A stretch of DNA of 64,000 bases from Candidatus Nitrospira neomarina. GTDB lineage: Bacteria > Nitrospirota > Nitrospiria > Nitrospirales > UBA8639. Positions 44,967-52,543 of this stretch are shown piece after piece. Location of the stretch: positions 4,519,001 to 4,583,000 of the forward strand of contig NZ_CP116968.1 of NCBI RefSeq assembly GCF_032051675.1. Reading direction: 5' to 3'. The stretch's first letter is position 1, and every line of letters starts with the position of its first letter. The notes beneath the pieces were generated by a model, which had not been told where the DNA came from, made no database searches, and saw only the letters and a program-made list of their open reading frames with translations. Position numbers and translations under genes: made by a program.

Positions 44967-46550
44967 ATGGCTATAATTTCTTCTCAGTTAGTCGCCTCGC
45001 TGCAGGATCCGAAATGTTATTCACACCCTGTGAATCAGGTCACAGTGGTAGAAACGCATATATCGTGGGTGTTGTTAACCGGTCACTATGTCTACAAAAT
45101 AAAAAAACCGGTGTTGTTTTCGTTTGTTGATTTTTCAACGATTGAAAAACGGAGATGGTTTTGTGAAGAAGAGATTCGTCTCAACAGACGGTTAGCCCCA
45201 GAGCTTTATCTGGGGGTGGTCTCTATCACCGGGTCCCCCTCAAATCCACGCATGGATGGCGACGGAAGCCCTCTCGAGTGGGCCGTCAAAATGAAACAAT
45301 TTCCTCCCGATCAGGAGTTTCACCATCTCCTTGTGACGGGCAACCTGCATGAATCTATGGTCGGTCAACTGGCCAGAGATATTGGCACATTCCATGGCCG
45401 GATTGAACCTGCAGGAGATTCTCTTTCCTATGGAGAGCCGGATAGGGTATGGGGACCTATAGCTGAGTGCTTTGAGGATATTCCTCTGGCGGTCCTCCCT
45501 GCGCGGATTCAATTCTGGATGAAGGATATCGAGGAATGGACAAATCAGGAATGGAAACGATTGAGGCCAACACTCAGAGAACGCAAATCTTCTGGGCAGA
45601 TCCGAGAATGTCATGGTGATCTTCATTTAGGAAATATTGCCCTATTTGAGGGCCGGATCTGTGTGTTTGATTCCTTGGAATTTAAACCAGGGTTGCGTTG
45701 GATTGATGTCATCAGTGAGGTTGCGTTTATGGTCATGGATTTAGAGAGCAGGGACCGAGGGGATTTGGCCTATTGGTTTTTGAACTGTTATCTGGAGATG
45801 ACGGGTGACTATGCCGGGATGAGTGTATTCCGGCTGTATGAGGTTTATCGGGCACTCGTTCGAGCTAAAGTGGCTGGCTTGCGTCTAGCTCAGGTCGAAC
45901 CAGGAGGCCTGGTACAGGAGGATATCCTAAAAGAAATAATCCGATACGTGGAGTTGGCACATCGATTGGTGATGCCTGCTCCTCCCCTGTTGATGCTGAT
46001 GCACGGAGTCTCCGGGACTGGGAAGACGACGGTCTCGACTGAAGTGGTGAAAGCTTTGGGTGCCGTGCGCGTACGATCCGATGTGGAACGGAAGCGGATT
46101 CATGCCGAGCAATGTAAATTCGCCGCTGGTCAGGAAACATCAAAGAGGTTGTACGCGTCAGATATGACTCGTGTAACCTATGATCGGTTATGGAATCTTG
46201 CAAATACGATGTTACGGGCAGGCTATTCTGTTGTTGTGGATGCTACATTCCTTAAGGCTGCACAAAGACAATCATTCATCCGACTCGCACATGAACGACA
46301 CGTATCTATTGTCATATTGGACGTCTGGGCGCCGGAAGAAGTGTTGGCGGAGCGAATAGCAAGTCGGGCCAAGCAACAGGCCGATGCCTCTGATGCAACG
46401 ATTGGAGTCATGGAGCAGCAAAAACTTAAAGAGGAGCCCTTAACCCAGTTAGAAGAAGATACGACCATTCGCGTGAATTCGACTGATTTGGAAACGTTTA
46501 GATCTACGATAAGGAGCCTTATTGAACAACGAAGAAATAGTGGAAATTAA
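44967..46550 (+). CDS. Aminoglycoside-phosphotransferase-like/P-loop kinase fusion
   Basis: 527 residues from the ATG at 44967. The N-terminal part (to about 320) is a COG2187-type kinase-like domain with VYKIKKP near the start and the catalytic-loop match CHGDLHLGNIALF (about 216-228), then FDSLEF. The C-terminal part (about 340-527) is a COG0645-type P-loop kinase with HGVSGTGKTTVS (about 346-357), VRSDVERKRIHAEQ and VVVDATFLK. The same fusion is known in many bacteria; the substrate is unknown. No export signal. It stands alone on the plus strand. Confidence 0.88.
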   Translation: MAIISSQLVASLQDPKCYSHPVNQVTVVETHISWVLLTGHYVYKIKKPVLFSFVDFSTIEKRRWFCEEEIRLNRRLAPELYLGVVSITGSPSNPRMDGDGSPLEWAVKMKQFPPDQEFHHLLVTGNLHESMVGQLARDIGTFHGRIEPAGDSLSYGEPDRVWGPIAECFEDIPLAVLPARIQFWMKDIEEWTNQEWKRLRPTLRERKSSGQIRECHGDLHLGNIALFEGRICVFDSLEFKPGLRWIDVISEVAFMVMDLESRDRGDLAYWFLNCYLEMTGDYAGMSVFRLYEVYRALVRAKVAGLRLAQVEPGGLVQEDILKEIIRYVELAHRLVMPAPPLLMLMHGVSGTGKTTVSTEVVKALGAVRVRSDVERKRIHAEQCKFAAGQETSKRLYASDMTRVTYDRLWNLANTMLRAGYSVVVDATFLKAAQRQSFIRLAHERHVSIVILDVWAPEEVLAERIASRAKQQADASDATIGVMEQQKLKEEPLTQLEEDTTIRVNSTDLETFRSTIRSLIEQRRNSGN

Positions 46551-46843
46551 AGACAAAATAGTAAAGCGAAAATAATTCGATAAGCTGGTTCTAGCCTGAT
46601 ATTCTCGCGCTGTAGGAAACTTTGGCGGCGTTTGTATAGGGGTAGCCAGTCCTCAATTCTTGAAGTGCATACGGAAGATCAGAAAGATTAAATATCTAGA
46701 CCAACCCAGGTCATATTAACGATGGCATGAGATGAACGACTGTCAAGGGTGTGTTGACTCCGCCTAAGTCCTTCGCAAGTCTGTATGACTCTAAAAGTAA
46801 ATGGTGCCGGAGGATGTTCCTGAACAAACTATGATGTCGTAGG
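46551..46843. other. Convergent intergenic region
   Basis: It separates the kinase fusion (plus) from the TadE-like gene (minus). No clear terminator is seen. Confidence 0.35.
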
Positions 46844-47422
46844 TCAAAAAATCGCTTGGCTAAACAAGGTCACACTATTCCCCACAGTGCCTGCCCCCCA
46901 TCCAATTTGCGTAGCTAATGCCCCGAGAGGGGTAATCGGGTCATGTTCATAATAGACCTTTAACACGGTAAATTGTTGTACTGTTGCCCCGGTGCCGGGA
47001 ACATAGACCAAATAGTCGTAAAGATTTTGTGGCAAATCACAATTCGGAAGTGCTGGTGCCGCTACGCCTGAGCCGTTTAAGCCTCCTTGTTCAACGACCG
47101 TACAGGTAGGGTTATTGTTTGCGACGGTCCCGGCGGTGATTTGGGCTAAGTAAATATGATATTTGGATGGATAATTTTTAAAATCCAGTGCATTGTCGGT
47201 GGACCCGAGAAGATCCATCATGTTCTGATTGGTTGTGAGGTTTCGTGAAGCTAAGCTTGCGCCCTCTCTGGCTAGTTGTGTGAGTGCGTTGCGTTCGTTG
47301 ATGATGCTTCCATATTCAACAATTCCAAACGCGACGAAGAGAAAAAGCATGAGGGAAAAGGCGAGTTCGATGGAAGCGGTGCCCTGTTCATTCCGCCCCC
47401 TCTGTATAAATGATGTCATCAT
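46844..47422 (-). CDS. TadE-like minor pilin (second locus)
   Basis: 192 residues. The N-terminus RNEQGTASIELAFSLMLFLFVAFG is a TadE-type prepilin motif (Glu after the Gly cleavage site) followed by one membrane helix and IVEYGSIINERNALTQLAREGA. The outer domain of about 140 residues has two Cys. It overlaps the preceding TadE-like gene by four bases, so translation is coupled. It is distinct from the TadE at 10910 and has no ATPase or secretin partner nearby, so it probably serves the main Tad machine. Confidence 0.85.
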   Translation of the reverse strand: MMTSFIQRGRNEQGTASIELAFSLMLFLFVAFGIVEYGSIINERNALTQLAREGASLASRNLTTNQNMMDLLGSTDNALDFKNYPSKYHIYLAQITAGTVANNNPTCTVVEQGGLNGSGVAAPALPNCDLPQNLYDYLVYVPGTGATVQQFTVLKVYYEHDPITPLGALATQIGWGAGTVGNSVTLFSQAIF

Positions 47423-47955
47423 GACCCCCCGCCTCCTAAGATGAAATTTTCATTGCGGTAGGTCCCCTCGGACGACATGACAACGGAATCGCCTGGTCCA
47501 AATAACCCTCCAATCAATTGAGTGAAAAATTGATGGGTGAAATTTACCCGGACTCGCATAAAGGCTCCGGCACCACCGGCGCTTGCCGCTGCCATCACTG
47601 CCGGATCATCAGGATCGGTCCAATCGGCATCGACGGGGAAAATCAAAATATCTGAAGGGTCAATATCCATGACTGTCGAGGCGCTTTGTTGAATCGCTTG
47701 TTTAATTGAATTTTCACGGGATAAGGCATTCCCATTGCCATCGACTGAAGTCGCGCCAACGGTTCCAATACGAATGCCCTCTCGTACTGCAGAAGTGAGG
47801 GTGTTCTGGTGCACAAAAAACCAACCCATTTCCGCTACGGCAAAGAGAGCGGTGAGAAACACCAGCATGGTCGCTCCCACTTCCACCGCCGAGATTCCCG
47901 ATTCGGTCTGGCATGGAGACATCAGTTTCCGAAAAGACCTGATCAAGCTGTTCAT
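47419..47955 (-). CDS. TadE-like minor pilin (second locus)
   Basis: 178 residues from the ATG at 47955, with AGGAGG eight bases before. It carries TESGISAVEVGATMLVFLTAL, a prepilin-type motif with Glu at mature position 5, then an Ala-rich helix and a 120-residue outer domain with a Gly/Ala-rich turn. It is the middle gene of a three-gene cluster with the vWA TadG and a second TadE-like protein. Confidence 0.83.
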   Translation of the reverse strand: MNSLIRSFRKLMSPCQTESGISAVEVGATMLVFLTALFAVAEMGWFFVHQNTLTSAVREGIRIGTVGATSVDGNGNALSRENSIKQAIQQSASTVMDIDPSDILIFPVDADWTDPDDPAVMAAASAGGAGAFMRVRVNFTHQFFTQLIGGLFGPGDSVVMSSEGTYRNENFILGGGGS

Positions 47956-48032
47956 TAAGGAACCCTCCTGCATGTGGATCTCTCATCCCAGTGGTGCGTG
48001 TTGTGGTTCCCCTCGTGTGGCATCCTGGTGGC

Positions 48033-49355
48033 CTAACTGATAAGGACGAGTTTAAGAATATTAGCAATCTGTTGGAAAATTCCCTCCAGCTCAGATGAGT
48101 CAGGAGTATAGTACGCAAAGGCTGACCCGCTGGAGAGCGTCGAAAGAAATGCCGGATCGACGTTGCCCAACCCAATGGTATAGATTTCAATGCCTTGAGC
48201 TTTGATTGCTGCGGCATTGTCAATTGCCATCTGCTTAGCGAGATAGTCTAGGTACCCGGCGAGTGGCCCGCCGGGGATATTACATTGTTGGGTCCCATAA
48301 CCCGACATTGGGCCATAACTATCTTTTCCATAAGTGGGATCTGAAAAGACGTACCATCTTACGTTTAATTTGTCGGTGCCACTTGGGCCGGAAGTATTTG
48401 GACAAGATGTACTCCCGGAGGGTTTTCCGTCGCCTGTCCTGTAAGTTTTGTCCACACTAAATGTCGTGAATTGATAGTCTGGTCGTTGCAAGTTAGACCA
48501 GACAGCCGTACCTGAACCATTAAGCGCAGCGACGGCATCATAATCGGTACCGTTATATTTAAACTGTCCACGAAAAGCCGTGGGATTTCCATCAGAGAAA
48601 AAAACGACGACTTGCTTCGTTCGTTCGTTGGCGGGGACGCCCGATTGATCGGACCACGGAAGGGCAAGGGCTTGAGCTAAGGCATCCTCGGCATTTGTCC
48701 CCCCAGTGGCACCAAGACCATTAATAGCCGACGTCATGGGGGAGACATATCCATGGTCCATGTCATATAGTTTTTGGACCCCTGAGGCAAAGGTTATTAG
48801 GGCAAATCGATTATCAGCTTGTTGATCGGTAAAGTTTTCCACAAAGTTTTTTGACCCATTCTTCAGGTCGGCTAAGGGGCTGCCTGCCATCGACCCCGAA
48901 ACGTCAAGAACTAAGGCGATTTCCGCTATACGAAGTTTGGCGGATCCGTCTGCCGCGATAGCGGTCGTGTCATGGCCTCCCCCAACCACTCTTGCAAGTG
49001 AATTGATGGAGTTTGTGTCACCTTGCACCGTTATTTTTCCGTTTCCGTCGTCGGAAACCACGAACGTTGGTGTGTCAGTCCCTAGCAATCCTGGAGGAAA
49101 GTTGGCTTGGGCCACTTGTTCGACAAACCCGTGTAGATCCGTAATATTTGGGTTGTTCACGTTCTTGGCCCCTGCAAAGGCGGCTCCATCAATGGCTTTA
49201 CTCATTTCTCCCTGGATGGCATACCACCGTCCGACTTCAATCCCCAGGGCTGCAAACCCAAACAGGACCACAACAGCGATGCCAGTAACCAGGATGTAGG
49301 CGCCGTGTTGGTTTCGTAACGGACTCTGTATCCCTTTGTTTGAGTTGCGTCCCAT
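48033..49355 (-). CDS. TadG-like protein with von Willebrand A domain
   Basis: 440 residues from the ATG at 49355; ATGs and other starts up to 49403 are also open. A basic leader, QHGAYILVTGIAVVVLFGFAA as prepilin-like anchor, and a TadG-type Ala-rich helix are followed by a vWA domain with an intact MIDAS start DVSGSMAGS (about 151-159) and TGGTNAEDAL, then VVVFFSDGNPT. The domain should bind a divalent metal and a protein or surface ligand. vWA-type TadG proteins may serve as pilus-tip adhesins. It leads the second minor-pilin cluster. Confidence 0.87.
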   Translation of the reverse strand: MGRNSNKGIQSPLRNQHGAYILVTGIAVVVLFGFAALGIEVGRWYAIQGEMSKAIDGAAFAGAKNVNNPNITDLHGFVEQVAQANFPPGLLGTDTPTFVVSDDGNGKITVQGDTNSINSLARVVGGGHDTTAIAADGSAKLRIAEIALVLDVSGSMAGSPLADLKNGSKNFVENFTDQQADNRFALITFASGVQKLYDMDHGYVSPMTSAINGLGATGGTNAEDALAQALALPWSDQSGVPANERTKQVVVFFSDGNPTAFRGQFKYNGTDYDAVAALNGSGTAVWSNLQRPDYQFTTFSVDKTYRTGDGKPSGSTSCPNTSGPSGTDKLNVRWYVFSDPTYGKDSYGPMSGYGTQQCNIPGGPLAGYLDYLAKQMAIDNAAAIKAQGIEIYTIGLGNVDPAFLSTLSSGSAFAYYTPDSSELEGIFQQIANILKLVLIS

Positions 49356-49403
49356 TTTCCCTGTCTCCATGGATGAGAGGGTCAATAACCTCGCACATCT
49401 CAC

Positions 49404-49836
49404 ACCAATTATTCATTTCTCACTGATTTAATGAGGAGGTTCTTTGGTAGGAGAATATCGACTGAATCTTTAAAAACTTGCCGATTGGAAATTCTGTCCA
49501 AATGGCTAGTTTTTTACATTTTGTGTCTAGTTGTGCTTGGAAGAGAGTACTTTTCGAAAATTGTACACAGGTCTTTTGGACTAAAACTTGGTTTCCTGCC
49601 CTCAGGTTTAAGGCCAATTGTGGTCATCGGATTTCGAGAGGTATCAGAGGTATAGACTGAGGAGATGAGACAGCTTTGAATGAGCCTTGAGGATTTGTAA
49701 GTGTTAGCGAGCGAAGCCCATGAGCTCTAAGAGAAAGAATATGGGAAGACGAAGATAATGGATTGGGTATCACGTTGTTCGGAAGGAGAAATCTTAATGA
49801 AGAATTCGGATAATTTCTTGAACGAATGGGAATGAT
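49404..49836. other. Intergenic region, about 430 bases
   Basis: AT-rich. It holds the promoter of the second minor-pilin cluster. No GEMM-like core is seen here, in contrast to the main pilin operon. Confidence 0.4.
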
Positions 49837-50913
49837 CTATTGCTTAAGTTGGTTAAGCAATTGTTGGATTCGGGTGTCCGTTCCTCCAAGATCAAGGTAT
49901 TTCTGGTAGTGGATTTGTGCTTGAGGAAGATCCTTTTTGTGGAATTCGTAAAAGGCGCCAAGATTGAAATGGCCCTCCAGGGAATTCGGTTGCAAGGCGA
50001 TTCCTGCGTGGTACGCTTGTTCTGCCTCCACGTATTGATGATTTCCTGCAAAGAGGACACCAAGATTGAGAAAGGCCTCGGCATCCTGAGGCCTGAGTTC
50101 ACTGACGCGTCGGAAATGCTTGATGGCTTCTGGTAGATTTCCTTGTTGTTGATAAAGAAATCCAAGGTTGTAATGGGCTTCCGATTGTTCCGGATTGATT
50201 TGAATGACTTGTTGGTAAGCATTTAAGGCCAATGAGGGTTGATTTTGCCGCTCCGCAATCCGGCCAAGCAATAACCATCCATCTGCCTGGTGTGGGTGGT
50301 GTTCTGTCAATTGGGTAAGGAGGAGCTGCGCTTGGTCGTAATCTTGAGCTTGCATTAATCGGGTAGCCAGATGATACAGCGCTTCTTCCTGGTAAGGTTG
50401 GTGGGTGAGAACTGTCTGGTATTCCTGAATAGCCTGATCCGTGAGTTCCTGCTTATCCAGGAGTTTCGCGAGCGTGAGCCGAGCCTCCCAAAAACGTGGA
50501 TAGTTAGCGAGTGCCTGCTGAATGGCCTTTTGAGCTTCTTTTATATGATCTTGCTTGATAAAGAGTAACGCCAAATCGTACTGCGCTTGAGCTAAATTCG
50601 GGTTCAGGCGAATGGCCTCTTGAAGGGCGGAAATCGCCTGTTCAGGCTGCTGGGTGAGTTGAAACTTCACCAAACCATACAGATGATGGGCTTCGGGAAA
50701 ACCAGGGAATTCCTGGATGGCCTGTTCGAGTAATGATTGGGCGGTCTTGAAATTCTGCTTTTCAATGGCTGAAAGGGCATCACGGTAAAAATTTCCGGCC
50801 TGGTGCCCGAACGCTGGCAAGGGCCAGAAGAATATAAGGCATAGGAACATTCTCTGCCACACTATGCTGTGTGGGTTAGCGTGAGAGAGAATGCCATGAC
50901 TCGGATTGCCCAT
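49837..50913 (-). CDS. Exported TPR protein
   Basis: 358 residues with a signal peptide (MFLCLIFFWPLPAFGHQ). About eight to nine TPR units follow (ALSAIEKQNFKTAQSLLEQA, HYNLGFLYQQQGNLPEAI). The last 40 residues, with FNLGAFYEFHKKDLPQAQIHY then LDLGG, closely resemble the end of the TPR protein at 63398. It is probably periplasmic. It may serve the TonB region that follows, because its paralogue there is in operon with tonB. Confidence 0.82.
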   Translation of the reverse strand: MGNPSHGILSHANPHSIVWQRMFLCLIFFWPLPAFGHQAGNFYRDALSAIEKQNFKTAQSLLEQAIQEFPGFPEAHHLYGLVKFQLTQQPEQAISALQEAIRLNPNLAQAQYDLALLFIKQDHIKEAQKAIQQALANYPRFWEARLTLAKLLDKQELTDQAIQEYQTVLTHQPYQEEALYHLATRLMQAQDYDQAQLLLTQLTEHHPHQADGWLLLGRIAERQNQPSLALNAYQQVIQINPEQSEAHYNLGFLYQQQGNLPEAIKHFRRVSELRPQDAEAFLNLGVLFAGNHQYVEAEQAYHAGIALQPNSLEGHFNLGAFYEFHKKDLPQAQIHYQKYLDLGGTDTRIQQLLNQLKQ

Positions 50914-51131
50914 GAAGATCTTCTTTCAGTCGAGGAGTTTTCAATCGGGAAAATTCAGAAAAACTAAGATTGAAAATTGTATCGTATTGCTTTCTGATTT
51001 GCCAGAATGTGAATCAAGGGATCGAAAAGTAAGCCTCAAGGCCAGGGGTTCTTGTCCTCCTGACGGATAGGCTCGGACAGGAGAGAATTTTTCTATTGAT
51101 GTGCGATCATCTCCCGCCCCTGACACAGAAA

Positions 51132-51167
51132 AGCCCTGCCTTTCACCGGGAAGGCAGGGCTCATCTC
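51132..51167 (-). terminator. Hairpin terminator
   Basis: AGCCCTGCCTT (51132-51142) pairs perfectly with AAGGCAGGGCT (51151-51161). On the minus strand the stem is followed by TTTTCTGT. It closes the broken gene at 51196-51688. Confidence 0.75.
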
Positions 51168-51195
51168 CAGTATCAGTTGGCGATACCCTCCGGTC

Positions 51196-51688
51196 TTATC
51201 GGATAACCAGTAATTTCCCGGAAAGGCCACCCTTGTCTGCTGGATTGCTATAGATTAATAAATTGTTGGCCGTGACATAGGTCAAATCGCTCGTTGGAAT
51301 GCCGATATACTTTGTTTCTCCCGGTTTTAAAACCAGGGTGGTATTTAAGGATGTTGGCCCGGCCATTGCCGAGTCAGCTGAAAGGTGAAACGTATAGTCT
51401 GTAGTCAATGTATTGGTCACTTGAAATAATACCGGTCGTCCGGCTCGTCCTCCCGTTCCACTTGCGACAAGGCTAAGAATGGCTGTCGGGGGTACCAGGC
51501 ATTTTCCCGGAAATTTGCATCGCCGTAAAAGCGAGATCTACATCAAGACGCTTAAAGGGTTGTCCTGTCACAGAGCCTGTTTCGAGATCACCGATTTCAA
51601 CGCCACCCGATTGAAGCGCTAACACGGGTGATCCGGCACACAAAAGACCGAACAAAAGCAATCCTGAAAAGATAACAGAGCCACGCAT
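51196..51688 (-). pseudogene. Secreted protein gene split by a frameshift
   Basis: The start at 51688 has AAAGGAGG just upstream and opens a signal peptide ending SPVLALQ. This first frame stops at 51473 after 71 residues. A second frame overlaps it near 51475-51545 and continues with PPTAILSLVASGTGGRAGR, PVLFQVTNTLTTDYTFHLS and a beta-rich end to 51196. One single-base change in the ACCCCCG run near 51488 would join them into about 163 residues. The second part alone could start only at the GTG at 51420, without a ribosome site. It may be a broken gene, a sequence error or two genes. No family is recognised. Confidence 0.5.
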
Positions 51689-51691
51689 CAT

Positions 51692-52151
51692 TAATCCTCC
51701 TTTGGAAACCAAATAGTGATTGAACATTACGTCTGTCGATTCATGTATCGACATGTATCTCATGTTTTCGGGTGCAGGTTTCTAGTTCCGTGAAGACCGG
51801 GATGAAAAGCGAAGGTAGGCGATACCAGGCTCCATCCCGATCGTTCTCCACAGAAGGAAGAAGGTGTTTCTAGGGGGTCAGGGTTCCCTATCGCACCTTT
51901 CATCCAAAAGAGCGACACGCTGTAACGTTGGTCAGGGTTTCCTTATGGACCGTCCTGTCATAACAACAAACATGAAGGGGTCTCTGACTGGAGGAGAGTA
52001 TAGGACTAGCCACAAATAATCGTCTACAGGCAGTTGCTCATGCATGCAACACATTTTTCAATGTGATCAGGGAAATTCGTCGGGAATCCTAGGGAAATAT
52101 AAAAACCTGAAGAAGTATGCAGAATGACAATGTAGGTAGGGGCAATCGTAA
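51692..52151. other. Intergenic region, about 460 bases
   Basis: It lies between the broken secreted gene (minus) and the SmbP-like relic (plus). No gene. Some inverted repeats exist, but none with a known core. Confidence 0.4.
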
Positions 52152-52332
52152 ATGCGTCAGAGCGATAATAATGCGGCGAAGCCATGGAAAAGCAATGCTC
52201 ATGTCGATGAAGGCATCAGTCATCTCGGTGAAGCGGTGGACCATGGTAAAACGGAGACACGGTGAGGTTGCGGGCGAGCATGGTCAGGAAGCTTTGAAGC
52301 ATCTGCAACAGGGACATTTAATTTTTTCTTGA
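52152..52332 (+). pseudogene. SmbP-like small metal-binding protein, frameshifted
   Basis: Frame one from the ATG at 52152 gives SNAHVDEGISHLGEAVDHGK and ends at a stop near 52264. Frame two continues with HGEVAGEHGQEALKHLQQGH and ends at 52332. Removing one base near 52257 joins them. The His/Glu-rich repeat pattern (H-V-x-E-x-I-x-H, H-G-x-x-x-x-E-H, E-A-L-K-H) is that of SmbP, a small periplasmic copper-binding protein of nitrifiers. No signal peptide is visible in frame; a stop directly precedes the ATG, so the 5' part is also lost. A perfect terminator follows. Confidence 0.6.
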
Positions 52333-52343
52333 TTTCAGACGCG

Positions 52344-52380
52344 AAAAGGCGGGTCATATCAAGTGACCCGCCTTTTTTTT
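52344..52380 (+). terminator. Rho-independent terminator
   Basis: AAAAGGCGGGTCA (52344-52356) pairs in its GGCGGGTCA part with TGACCCGCC (52364-52372), followed by eight T. On the minus strand the stem has four T, so it may also end the TonB-receptor transcript. Confidence 0.88.
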
Positions 52381-52543
52381 TGCGAAAATGAAGATGAAGG
52401 ATTGAGGTCGGACATTCCTGCTTCATCCGATCATGTCTTCCGTACATATTGGCTGCAGGCTAATCGGGTTCCGATCGGCCAGGAGAGGGAGCACTCCGGC
52501 CTCTCCCTCCAGGATCTACCCTCCGAAAACAACCATTGAATAT

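Noticed and set aside
50857-50874. CCACAC/GTGTGG palindrome
   Set aside because: It lies inside the coding part of the TPR gene near the signal peptide and does not match the HTH operator.
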